Source: Eubacterium sp. (GTDB lineage Bacteria; Bacillota; Clostridia; Lachnospirales; Lachnospiraceae). From it: a stretch of 5,635 nt of DNA. The position numbers and the translations under genes are program-made. This document shows, piece after piece, positions 1 to 5,602 of the stretch. Below the pieces are notes generated by a model. That model was not told where the DNA came from and did no database searches. It saw nothing but the letters and a program-made list of their open reading frames with translations. Position 1 is the stretch's first letter; each line of letters opens with the position of its first letter. The DNA is taken from contig DOVJ01000014.1 in NCBI GenBank assembly GCA_003520145.1, positions 1 through 5,635 on the forward strand, in the 5' to 3' direction.

Positions 1-678
1 ATAGGAGCAGTCTGCCGTAAAAAGGGTGTACTGTTTCATACAGATGCTGTGCAGGCTGTAGGACATATACCTGTTGATGTGGACAGGGACAACATAGATA
101 TGTTAACTCTCTCGGCGCATAAGTTTCATGGACCTAAGGGCGTTGGTCTACTGTATGCTAAGAAGGGAATAGTACTGACGAATCTTATAGAAGGTGGGGC
201 ACAGGAAAGAGGAAAACGTGCGGGTACAGAGAACCTTCCGGGGATCGTTGGTATGGTAACTGCACTTGAAGATGCTGTGAATAATATAGACAGCTATCGC
301 AATAAGCTTATACCTCTAAGAGACAGGCTTATAGAAGGATTAGAACTTATTCCACATTCGATATTAAATGGAGACAGGACTAAGAGGATTCCTGGAACAG
401 TGAACTTCTGTTTTGAAGGAATAGAAGGAGAATCCTTAATTATACTGCTAGATAAAAAGGGAATCTATGCTTCATCTGGTTCTGCCTGTACATCTGGATC
501 TCTTGATCCGAGTCATGTGCTGCTTGCAATCGGCAGATCTCATGATGAGGCAAAAGGGGCGCTTCGCCTCTCACTATCGGAGGATGTGACCAAAGAAGAG
601 ATAGACTATGTGATCAGGTCTGTAAAAGAGGTTGTAGGATATCTGAGAGATATGTCGGCGCGCAGGAGAGATGTATGA
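1..678 (+). CDS. Cysteine desulfurase (NifS/IscS/YrvO-like), C-terminal part, 5' truncated by window
   Basis: PLP-dependent class V aminotransferase-fold enzyme that converts L-cysteine to alanine and carries the sulfur as a cysteine persulfide in the cytoplasm. The frame is open from base 1, so the true start lies upstream; 225 residues of a family that is usually about 380-400 are visible. In fragment numbering, HTDAVQA (13-19) holds the Asp that contacts the PLP ring nitrogen, SAHKFHGPKG (38-47) holds the Schiff-base lysine K41, GTENLPG follows, and SSGSACTSG places the persulfide cysteine at C163 (codon 487-489). The C-terminal RLSLSEDVTKEEID segment is typical. It ends in TGA 676-678, overlapped by the mnmA start. 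That coupling resembles the Bacillus subtilis yrvO-mnmA pair, where the desulfurase feeds MnmA directly. A general Fe-S role (NifS/IscS) is equally possible; genes that would decide this lie outside the window. Family assignment is sure, dedicated partner is inference. Confidence 0.95.
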   Translation: MGAVCRKKGVLFHTDAVQAVGHIPVDVDRDNIDMLTLSAHKFHGPKGVGLLYAKKGIVLTNLIEGGAQERGKRAGTENLPGIVGMVTALEDAVNNIDSYRNKLIPLRDRLIEGLELIPHSILNGDRTKRIPGTVNFCFEGIEGESLIILLDKKGIYASSGSACTSGSLDPSHVLLAIGRSHDEAKGALRLSLSEDVTKEEIDYVIRSVKEVVGYLRDMSARRRDV

Positions 679-1745
679 TGAAAAAGAATGCTTTGATCGC
701 TATGAGTGGTGGCGTGGACAGCAGCGTCGCCGCTCTTTTGATGAAAAGAGAAGGGTATGAACTGACAGGCTGTACCATGAAACTGTATACTAACAAGGAT
801 ATAGGTGTATGTAAGGGACATACCTGTTGTTCTCTAGATGATATCTTAGATGCGAGGGCAGTGGCTGAAAGTCTTGATATGCCGTATTATGTGTTCAATC
901 TCATAGATTCTTTTAAAGAGAAGGTTATAGACAGATTTGTTTTATGCTATGAAAGTGGGATAACGCCCAACCCTTGTATAGACTGTAACAGATATATGAA
1001 GTTTGACCTGTTGTATGACAGGGCAAAGCAGCTTGGCTGCGATTATATAGTTACAGGACATTATGCACGAATAGAAAAAGATGATTCGGGCTATCGCCTG
1101 TTAAAAGCGGTAGATGAAACTAAGGATCAAAGTTATGTTCTGTATCAGATGACTCAGGAGGAATTAGCCGGTACAAGGTTTCCTTTGGGGTGTCTTACTA
1201 AAAAAGAAGTGCGTGAGATTGCAAGGGAGAATGGTTTTCTGAATGCAGATAAACATGACAGTCAGGATATATGCTTTGTTCCGGATGGTGATTACGTGGC
1301 GGCTCTTAAGCGTATTTCTGGGAAAGATTATAAGACTGGCGATTTTGTAGACAAAGCTGGAAATGTACTTGGCAGACACAGAGGAATCGTGGCCTATACC
1401 ATAGGTCAAAGAAAAGGTCTTGGTATAGCGGCTGACAGGCCGTTGTATGTATGTGGTATAGATGTTAAGAATAATCTTGTTATATTAGGTGATGATGAGG
1501 ATCTGTATTCAAAGTCAGTTGATGTAAAAGATGTGAACTGGATATCGGGTCTGATACCTGTAAATCCCATATGCTGTAAGGTGAAGATCAGATACAGGAT
1601 GAAGGAGCAGGAAGGAGTTATATATCCGGGAGAGAATAATACCGCACATATAGAGTTTAAAAAGCCGCAACGCGCAGTGACTCCCGGACAGGCTGCGGTT
1701 TTTTATGAAGGAGATGTTGTGCTGGGAGGAGGAATCATCATATGA
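675..1745 (+). CDS. mnmA: tRNA-specific 2-thiouridylase MnmA (C-x2-C variant)
   Basis: Adenylates U34 of tRNA-Lys, -Glu and -Gln and replaces O2 with sulfur to make s2U34; cytoplasmic. The protein has 356 residues, normal for the family. Visible motifs are the PP-loop SGGVDSS (11-17), CCSLDDILDAR (51-61), NPCIDCNRYMKF (99-110), TGHYAR (127-132), KDQSYVLYQM (150-159), DSQDICFV (195-202) with catalytic C200, YTIGQRKGLGI, and the C-terminal RAVTPGQAAVFYEGD and LGGGIII blocks. C104 and C200 match the catalytic pair of E. coli MnmA (C102, C199). C101 sits where E. coli has D99, so this variant offers three cysteines, suggesting a Cys-ligated Fe-S cluster. ATG occurs at 675 and 678; AGGAG at 664-668 serves either. 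The start overlaps the desulfurase stop (ATGA) and the stop overlaps the LysR start (ATGA), so all three genes are probably co-transcribed and translationally coupled. Confidence 0.96.
   Translation: MMKKNALIAMSGGVDSSVAALLMKREGYELTGCTMKLYTNKDIGVCKGHTCCSLDDILDARAVAESLDMPYYVFNLIDSFKEKVIDRFVLCYESGITPNPCIDCNRYMKFDLLYDRAKQLGCDYIVTGHYARIEKDDSGYRLLKAVDETKDQSYVLYQMTQEELAGTRFPLGCLTKKEVREIARENGFLNADKHDSQDICFVPDGDYVAALKRISGKDYKTGDFVDKAGNVLGRHRGIVAYTIGQRKGLGIAADRPLYVCGIDVKNNLVILGDDEDLYSKSVDVKDVNWISGLIPVNPICCKVKIRYRMKEQEGVIYPGENNTAHIEFKKPQRAVTPGQAAVFYEGDVVLGGGIII
1659..1704 (+). terminator. Terminator-like hairpin inside the 3' end of mnmA
   Basis: AAAAAGCCGCA (1659-1669) pairs with TGCGGTTTTTT (1694-1704) over 11 positions with one G-T wobble, and the 3' arm ends in six T. 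The loop is 24 bases. It lies inside mnmA, about 40 bases before the LysR start. The 3' arm encodes part of the conserved AVFY segment of MnmA, so the protein sequence alone may explain it. Ribosomes translating mnmA would normally block it; it could act as a polarity element on the regulator gene when mnmA is poorly translated. Functional status is uncertain. Confidence 0.28.
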
Positions 1746-2647
1746 CTATTCTGCAATTAAAGTATGTTATGGCGATTGCCAAAGCGGCTTCGATAAGTGA
1801 AGCAGCTAATAACCTTTTTATGACACAGCCGGCCTTATCTTTGGCTATAAATGATCTTGAGGAGGAATTGGGAGTTGTCCTTTTCAAAAGAAACAGCAGA
1901 GGTGTTACACTGACAAAAGACGGGGAAGAGTTTCTTATCTATGCAAAGCAGGCAGTTAGTAACTTTGAACTGATAGAGAATAAGTATGAAAAAAATCGTG
2001 CGGGGATAAGTCACTTTTCAGTTTCTCTTCAGCATTATGTTTTTGCTGTACATGCTTTTGTGAATACGATAAAAAAGTACGACTTTGATGAGTATACATA
2101 TTCTATACGTGAATCGAGAACAGATGAAGTGCTTGAGGATGTGAAAAACCTTAAGAGTGAGATAGGTATTATCTCGTATTCAGCAGCCAATGAGAAGGTT
2201 TTGAAAAAAATCCTTAAGGATTATCGGTTAAAGTTTACACCTCTTATGACTAAGGACACATATGTATATATGTGGTGTGAACATCCATTGGCGGTCAAGG
2301 AGGAAATATCTCTTAGTGACCTAAAAGGCTATCCTTGTGTTTCTTTCGATCAAAGCAGTGATAATAGCTTTTATCTCTCGGAGGAAGCACTGTTTGAGCA
2401 TGATTTTAAGAAGAATATCAGGTCGACAGACCGAGCGACTAGCGCAGAGGTTGTTGTAGCACTTAATGGTTATTCTATTGGAACAGGAATTGTGATTGAT
2501 AATCTATCCTTGAAGGAAGGCTTCGTTGCAAAAAAACTGAAGGAACAAGATCCGCTTACTATAGGTTATATCGTTAAGGAAAAGCATTCTTTGAGCGAGA
2601 TGGGAAAGGCATATATAGAAGAGTTGATGAAGTATAAGGAGTATTAG
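1742..2647 (+). CDS. LysR-type transcriptional regulator (LTTR), target unknown
   Basis: DNA-binding regulator of 301 residues, the usual LysR length. The N-terminal winged helix-turn-helix covers about residues 1-60: the HTH is near 17-37 with the characteristic AANNLFMTQPALSLAINDLE run (21-40), followed by the wing segment FKRNSRGVTLTKDGEEFL (48-65). A linker helix follows, then the two-lobed effector-binding domain from about residue 90 to the end. It is weakly conserved but recognisable, with WCEHPLA typical of LTTRs that precede a strand and loop. The start is supported by GGGAGGAGG at 1724-1732, nine bases before the ATG, and by the ATGA overlap with mnmA. The stop is TAG 2645-2647. The likely target is the co-directional ABC importer that follows: the dyad at 2682-2738 is the only obvious operator candidate nearby. 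LTTRs are usually divergent from their targets, so this layout is less common. A CysB-like sulfur role is only a guess from context. Confidence 0.93.
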   Translation: MTILQLKYVMAIAKAASISEAANNLFMTQPALSLAINDLEEELGVVLFKRNSRGVTLTKDGEEFLIYAKQAVSNFELIENKYEKNRAGISHFSVSLQHYVFAVHAFVNTIKKYDFDEYTYSIRESRTDEVLEDVKNLKSEIGIISYSAANEKVLKKILKDYRLKFTPLMTKDTYVYMWCEHPLAVKEEISLSDLKGYPCVSFDQSSDNSFYLSEEALFEHDFKKNIRSTDRATSAEVVVALNGYSIGTGIVIDNLSLKEGFVAKKLKEQDPLTIGYIVKEKHSLSEMGKAYIEELMKYKEY

Positions 2648-2681
2648 TGAAACTTATAACTCATAATTAGTTTTACATATT

Positions 2682-2738
2682 AGTCAGTACGGAATATCTG
2701 TGGTATATTATTTTCACAGATCAATCAGAGTACCGACT
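2682..2738 (+). promoter_or_regulatory. Nested inverted repeat in the importer leader: candidate aptamer or operator
   Basis: Outer arms AGTCAGTAC (2682-2690) and GTACCGACT (2730-2738) pair at 8 of 9 positions (one A-C mismatch) and can be extended by two wobbles. Inner arms ATCTGTG (2696-2702) and CACAGAT (2715-2721) pair perfectly, plus a G-T pair at 2703/2714. Between them is an asymmetric internal loop, GGAAT on the 5' side and CAATCAGA on the 3' side, and the apical loop is AT-rich. A two-helix element with an asymmetric internal loop directly before a terminator looks like a small riboswitch aptamer. It matches no riboswitch consensus I can recall (TPP, SAM, purine, guanidine-I, preQ1 and THF were considered). 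As DNA, the same dyad could be an operator for the LysR protein or another dimer. The pairing is seen directly; function is inference. Confidence 0.55.
2701..2709 (+). promoter_or_regulatory. Possible extended -10 element inside the dyad
   Basis: TGGTATATT fits an extended -10 (TGn followed by TATATT, one mismatch to TATAAT). No good -35 is found at 16-18 bases; the nearest hexamers (TAGTCA, AGTCAG) are poor. If used, transcription would start near 2715-2718, and the dyad would be an operator covering the promoter rather than an RNA structure. An alternative is TTTACA at 2672-2677 as -35, with only a weak -10 (TATCTG 2695-2700). TATAAC 2655-2660 and CATAAT 2662-2667 are -10-like but also lack a -35. 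Confidence 0.25.
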
Positions 2739-2740
2739 GG

Positions 2741-2775
2741 AAAACCAGAGGTAAATACGTATCTCTGGTTTTTTT
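2741..2775 (+). terminator. Intrinsic terminator in the leader of the importer operon
   Basis: AAAACCAGAGGTA (2741-2753) pairs with TATCTCTGGTTTT (2760-2772) over 13 positions with one G-T wobble and a six-base loop (2754-2759). Seven T follow the GC part at 2769-2775. This is a strong Rho-independent terminator on the + strand; the four A at the 5' end make it partly bidirectional. It could simply end the desulfurase-mnmA-LysR transcript. However, only 26 bases separate the T-run from the next ATG and about nine from its Shine-Dalgarno, too few for an independent promoter and start site, so it probably also lies in the leader of the importer mRNA and acts as an attenuator. Confidence 0.85.
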
Positions 2776-2801
2776 GATACTAAAAAAGGAGTGTTATTTT
2801 T

Positions 2802-3845
2802 ATGAAGCGTTTTAAGAGTTGTTTGGCAATTGGTATTCTTGCGATAGCAAGTTTAACAGGATGCGTGAAGAAGGAAAAGGCCAAGGATGTTGACATTGTG
2901 ATAGGAACAGCGAATGGTTCGCTGTGTCTGGCACCATTACATGTTGCGATCGATAATGGCTATTTTGAGGAGGAGTTTTCAAAAGAAGGTATTACATGGC
3001 GTGTAGAAGAGATTGATATGGGTAACATCAGTGAACTCGTTGCGTCTAATAAGATCGATGCAGGAACACAGTTAGCTGGTGCGATGATACCGCAGATAGA
3101 TAATGGTCTTGAGATAACATTTACCGCAGGTATCCATACAGGTTGTACTAAGGTTTACACAAAGAAGGATTCTGGTATTAATTCTCTTGCTGATCTTAAG
3201 GGTAAAAAAATAGGAGTTCCGTCACTTGGTGATTCATCGGTTGTCGCACTGAAGCGCGCTTTGTATGATGAAGGAATCAATGTGACTGCCGGAAATCAGG
3301 AGGTACAGTGGGTAGTATATGGATTGACTGACCTTCCTCTTGCTCTTGAAAATGGAGCTATCGATGCAGCTGCTTTGCATGATCCTGTAGCATATCTTGC
3401 GGAACAGCAGTATGGGTTCAAGACATTGCTTGATCTTACGACAGATGAAAAGTTCAAGGATGAGTACTGCTGTATGGCATTTGTAACATCTAAGCTTGCG
3501 AAGGAGAATCCAAAGGCTGCTGCTGCATATACAAGAGCAATCTTAAGAGCTAGTGCATATGTTCAGGCTGATCCTAAGGCTGCTGCTAAGCTTCAGATTG
3601 ATAATAATCAGTGCTCAGGTGATCTAGAAACCAATGCAAAGATTCTTGGTTCATACAGCTATACACCGTCTGTTGATTCTGCATCAAAAACTATTTTGAA
3701 CGCGGCAAGTGAATTGATAAGAATAAACGAGCTCAAGGCGAAAGATCCGAATGAATTTGTTAATAAAGCATTTACGAAATTCTCAAATGTGCCTGAATCA
3801 TATATATATAAAGGCGGGGTTTTTGAGGAAGTAGAGAAACATTGA
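2802..3845 (+). CDS. NitT/TauT-family ABC importer substrate-binding lipoprotein (SsuA/NMT1-like)
   Basis: Extracytoplasmic solute-binding protein, 347 residues, that would capture the ligand and deliver it to the permease downstream. It has a lipoprotein signal: positive N-terminus (K2, R3, K5), hydrophobic stretch 7-18 and lipobox LTGC at 18-21, with C21 the lipidated residue. The mature part has the NMT1/SsuA/TauA two-lobed pattern: IGTANGSLCLAPLHVAIDNG (34-53), the ELVASNKIDAG lobe element (78-88), SLADLKGKKIGVPSLGDSS (128-146), LENGAIDAAALHDP (182-195), and NPKAAAAYTRAILRA (236-250) before a YVQADP element. Family substrates include sulfonates, taurine, nitrate and thiamine precursors, so the substrate is not determined. 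Unusual for an exported protein are five cysteines in the mature domain besides C21 (C42, C115, C223, C224, C271). The Shine-Dalgarno AAAGGAG (2785-2791) lies ten bases before the ATG. The gene follows a leader terminator and precedes the permease by 18 bases. Confidence 0.92.
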   Translation: MKRFKSCLAIGILAIASLTGCVKKEKAKDVDIVIGTANGSLCLAPLHVAIDNGYFEEEFSKEGITWRVEEIDMGNISELVASNKIDAGTQLAGAMIPQIDNGLEITFTAGIHTGCTKVYTKKDSGINSLADLKGKKIGVPSLGDSSVVALKRALYDEGINVTAGNQEVQWVVYGLTDLPLALENGAIDAAALHDPVAYLAEQQYGFKTLLDLTTDEKFKDEYCCMAFVTSKLAKENPKAAAAYTRAILRASAYVQADPKAAAKLQIDNNQCSGDLETNAKILGSYSYTPSVDSASKTILNAASELIRINELKAKDPNEFVNKAFTKFSNVPESYIYKGGVFEEVEKH

Positions 3846-3863
3846 TGCGATTAGGAGGGACAC

Positions 3864-4823
3864 ATGAAAAGGGCGTTTGTGATCATAAAGCTTTTGTTGC
3901 CATTTATCGCAATCGCGTTATCGGTGCTAGCGTATTATGGTATAGCAGATAATGGTAAACAAAAAAAGACGGATCATCCGTATTATCTTTATCTAATAGG
4001 TTTGATAGGTGTCGTTATCTTAGGAGAGATAATACTTGGGGTGTTTAATAAGAAGATCCGTTACAGAATAATATATAAGGCACCTTTTTTTACAGGACTG
4101 ATCGTATTCCTGACAGTGTTGAATCATATCGTTACTAAAACAGAGATTCTGCCTACTATATACTTTCCTTCCTTAGATCGTGTGTTTGGCTTGATCTACG
4201 AGGAAAGAAAGTTCCTTACTCAAAATGTTCTTGACTCTTTTGAACTTTTGATAACAGGTTTCTTGTGGGGCGCATCGGTTGGCTTTGTGACAGGACTTTT
4301 ACTTGGTTACTTTAAGAAAGTTGGTTATTGGTTGAATCCAATCACTAAGGTGATTGGACCGATTCCAACGACTGCGTGGATTCCGCTTGTGCTTTCTACA
4401 TTCCCGACTACACATAGTGCGAATGTATTCTTGATTGCTTTTGCTGTATGGTTTCCAGTTACTCTGATGACAAGTAGTGGAATTCAAAGTACGAATATTG
4501 TGTACTTTGAGGTATCGAGAACACTCGGTGCTTCTACCCTGTATCAGATTGTTCATGTGGCTATACCATCTGCTATGCCGAGCATATTCCTCGGTATCTT
4601 CTATGGCACGGTATCTTCTTTCGCAACGCTGATGGTTGTAGAGATGAATGGTAATTCCAGCGGTATCGGATGGTATATAAACTGGCAGAAATCAGTTATG
4701 CAGTACACAGGCGTTTATGCAGGTCTTATTATAATAGCCGTTCTTTGCTCGCTTATATTGACGCTGCTTTTTAAGTTCAGAGACAGGATACTTGTATGGC
4801 AGAGAGGAGTGATCAAATGGTAG
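3864..4823 (+). CDS. NitT/TauT-family ABC importer permease (SsuC/TauC-like) with extended N-terminus
   Basis: Integral inner-membrane subunit of the importer, 319 residues against about 250-270 for typical SsuC/TauC. Hydrophobic segments lie near 6-26, 41-61, 73-91, 127-149, 187-206, 236-258 and 282-303, with a further weaker one near 163-180. The BPD_transp_1-type core starts after LPTIYFPSLDRVFGLI (96-111). The EAA coupling-helix region is EVSRTLGASTLYQIVHVAIP (216-235), followed by SAMPSIFLGI; the EMNGNSSGIGWYI segment (260-272) matches the family's E-x-n-GiG element. The first two or three membrane segments (about 90 residues) are additional to the usual core. The start is supported by AGGAGGG at 3853-3859. 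The TAG stop (4821-4823) overlaps the beginning of the ATPase gene, suggesting translational coupling. A homodimer of this subunit with two ATPase copies is expected by family rule. The substrate is unknown. Confidence 0.93.
   Translation: MKRAFVIIKLLLPFIAIALSVLAYYGIADNGKQKKTDHPYYLYLIGLIGVVILGEIILGVFNKKIRYRIIYKAPFFTGLIVFLTVLNHIVTKTEILPTIYFPSLDRVFGLIYEERKFLTQNVLDSFELLITGFLWGASVGFVTGLLLGYFKKVGYWLNPITKVIGPIPTTAWIPLVLSTFPTTHSANVFLIAFAVWFPVTLMTSSGIQSTNIVYFEVSRTLGASTLYQIVHVAIPSAMPSIFLGIFYGTVSSFATLMVVEMNGNSSGIGWYINWQKSVMQYTGVYAGLIIIAVLCSLILTLLFKFRDRILVWQRGVIKW
4802..4809 (+). promoter_or_regulatory. Ribosome binding site that decides the ATPase start
   Basis: GAGAGGAG, inside the end of the permease gene, ends seven bases before ATG 4817. 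The alternative in-frame ATG at 4796 has only a weak AGGA (4785-4788) upstream, and it would add seven residues (MAERSDQ) lying outside the conserved ABC domain. The start at 4817 is therefore preferred. Confidence 0.7.
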
Positions 4824-5602
4824 GTGAACTTCAGATTAAAAATGTAAGCAAGACTTTTCAGGATTATGATTCAAAAAAAGAGTCTGTGACAGCACTTAAT
4901 GGATTGTCTCTTAATGTAAAACCCGGTTCATTTGTAAGTATAATCGGACCATCAGGCTGTGGAAAATCAACTCTTTTGAGAATCATAGGAGGTCTTGACA
5001 AACCTACGGAGGGTGAGCTGTTACTCGATGGCAAGAAGATCGAGAAACCGGGAAGTGACAGGGGCTTCGCTTTTCAGGGGTCTAATCTATTTCCGTGGCT
5101 TACCGTTGAGAAGAATATAGCCTTTGGTCTTAAGGCAAGAGGTACTTATAAGAGCAATAAGTCCGATGTTAAAGACTATGTAAAGCTTGTCGGTTTGGAA
5201 GGATTTGAAAGATCTTATCCACACCAGTTATCCGGAGGTATGCAGCAGCGTGCATCACTTGCAAGAGCACTTGTGGGACATCCATCAGTTCTTCTTCTTG
5301 ATGAACCTCTTGGAGCTTTGGATGCATTTACCAGAATGAATATTCAGGATGAGATCATCAATATATGGGAGAAGCATAACATGACGATGATAATGGTAAC
5401 TCATGATGTGGATGAAGCCATATATATGTCAGATCAGGTTGTTGTTATGTCGGCAAGACCTTCAAAGGTTGAAGCGGTTATAGATATCGATCTTCCTAGA
5501 CCGCGTGCAAGATCACAGGATACTTTTCAGGAATACAGGAAAAAGATACTTGATATCCTGAATCTTGGTGGTCATGTTGATGAGATAGAGTATTATGTGT
5601 AA
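4817..5602 (+). CDS. NitT/TauT-family ABC importer ATP-binding protein (SsuB/TauB-like)
   Basis: Cytoplasmic ATPase that powers the importer; 261 residues from the ATG at 4817, normal for SsuB/TauB. All ABC motifs are present and intact: Walker A GPSGCGKST (44-52), Q-loop with Q87 in FAFQGSNLFPWLTV, signature LSGGMQQR (138-145), Walker B VLLLDEP (158-164) with catalytic E163, D-loop LGALDA (165-170), and the switch histidine H196 in VTHDVDEA. The phrase NLFPWLTV after the Q-loop and the DEAIYMSDQVVVMSARP segment are typical of the nitrate/sulfonate/taurine subfamily. The first seven bases overlap the permease end. The protein ends in TAA 5600-5602. The 33 bases that follow hold no hairpin or gene I can support, so whether the operon continues past the window is unknown. 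The importer appears complete and functional; the substrate cannot be read from the ATPase. Confidence 0.96.
   Translation: MVGELQIKNVSKTFQDYDSKKESVTALNGLSLNVKPGSFVSIIGPSGCGKSTLLRIIGGLDKPTEGELLLDGKKIEKPGSDRGFAFQGSNLFPWLTVEKNIAFGLKARGTYKSNKSDVKDYVKLVGLEGFERSYPHQLSGGMQQRASLARALVGHPSVLLLDEPLGALDAFTRMNIQDEIINIWEKHNMTMIMVTHDVDEAIYMSDQVVVMSARPSKVEAVIDIDLPRPRARSQDTFQEYRKKILDILNLGGHVDEIEYYV

Noticed and set aside
606..821. Two minus-strand open frames (606-821 and 614-796)
   Set aside because: They are antisense to the well-supported desulfurase end and mnmA start, have no family resemblance and no ribosome binding site worth noting.
1164..1409. Minus-strand open frame of 81 codons
   Set aside because: Entirely antisense to conserved MnmA motifs (including the catalytic C200 region); its translation has no recognisable domain.
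2648..2801. Known riboswitch classes (TPP, SAM, purine, guanidine-I, preQ1, THF, fluoride, T-box)
   Set aside because: The conserved cores I can recall for these classes are absent and the element is too short for several of them. Only an Infernal search could exclude them formally.
3511..3590. Repeated AAGGCTGCTGCT in the binding-protein gene
   Set aside because: Two copies encode similar PKAAA stretches in helices that follow NP and DP; this is local codon similarity in alanine-rich helices, not a mobile or regulatory repeat.
3798..3811. TATATATATA run resembling a -10 element
   Set aside because: It encodes SYIYK near the end of the binding protein, has no -35 partner, and the permease that follows is better explained by operon transcription.
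4299..4556. Minus-strand open frame of 85 codons
   Set aside because: Antisense to the permease core and EAA region; composition is that of a shadow frame.
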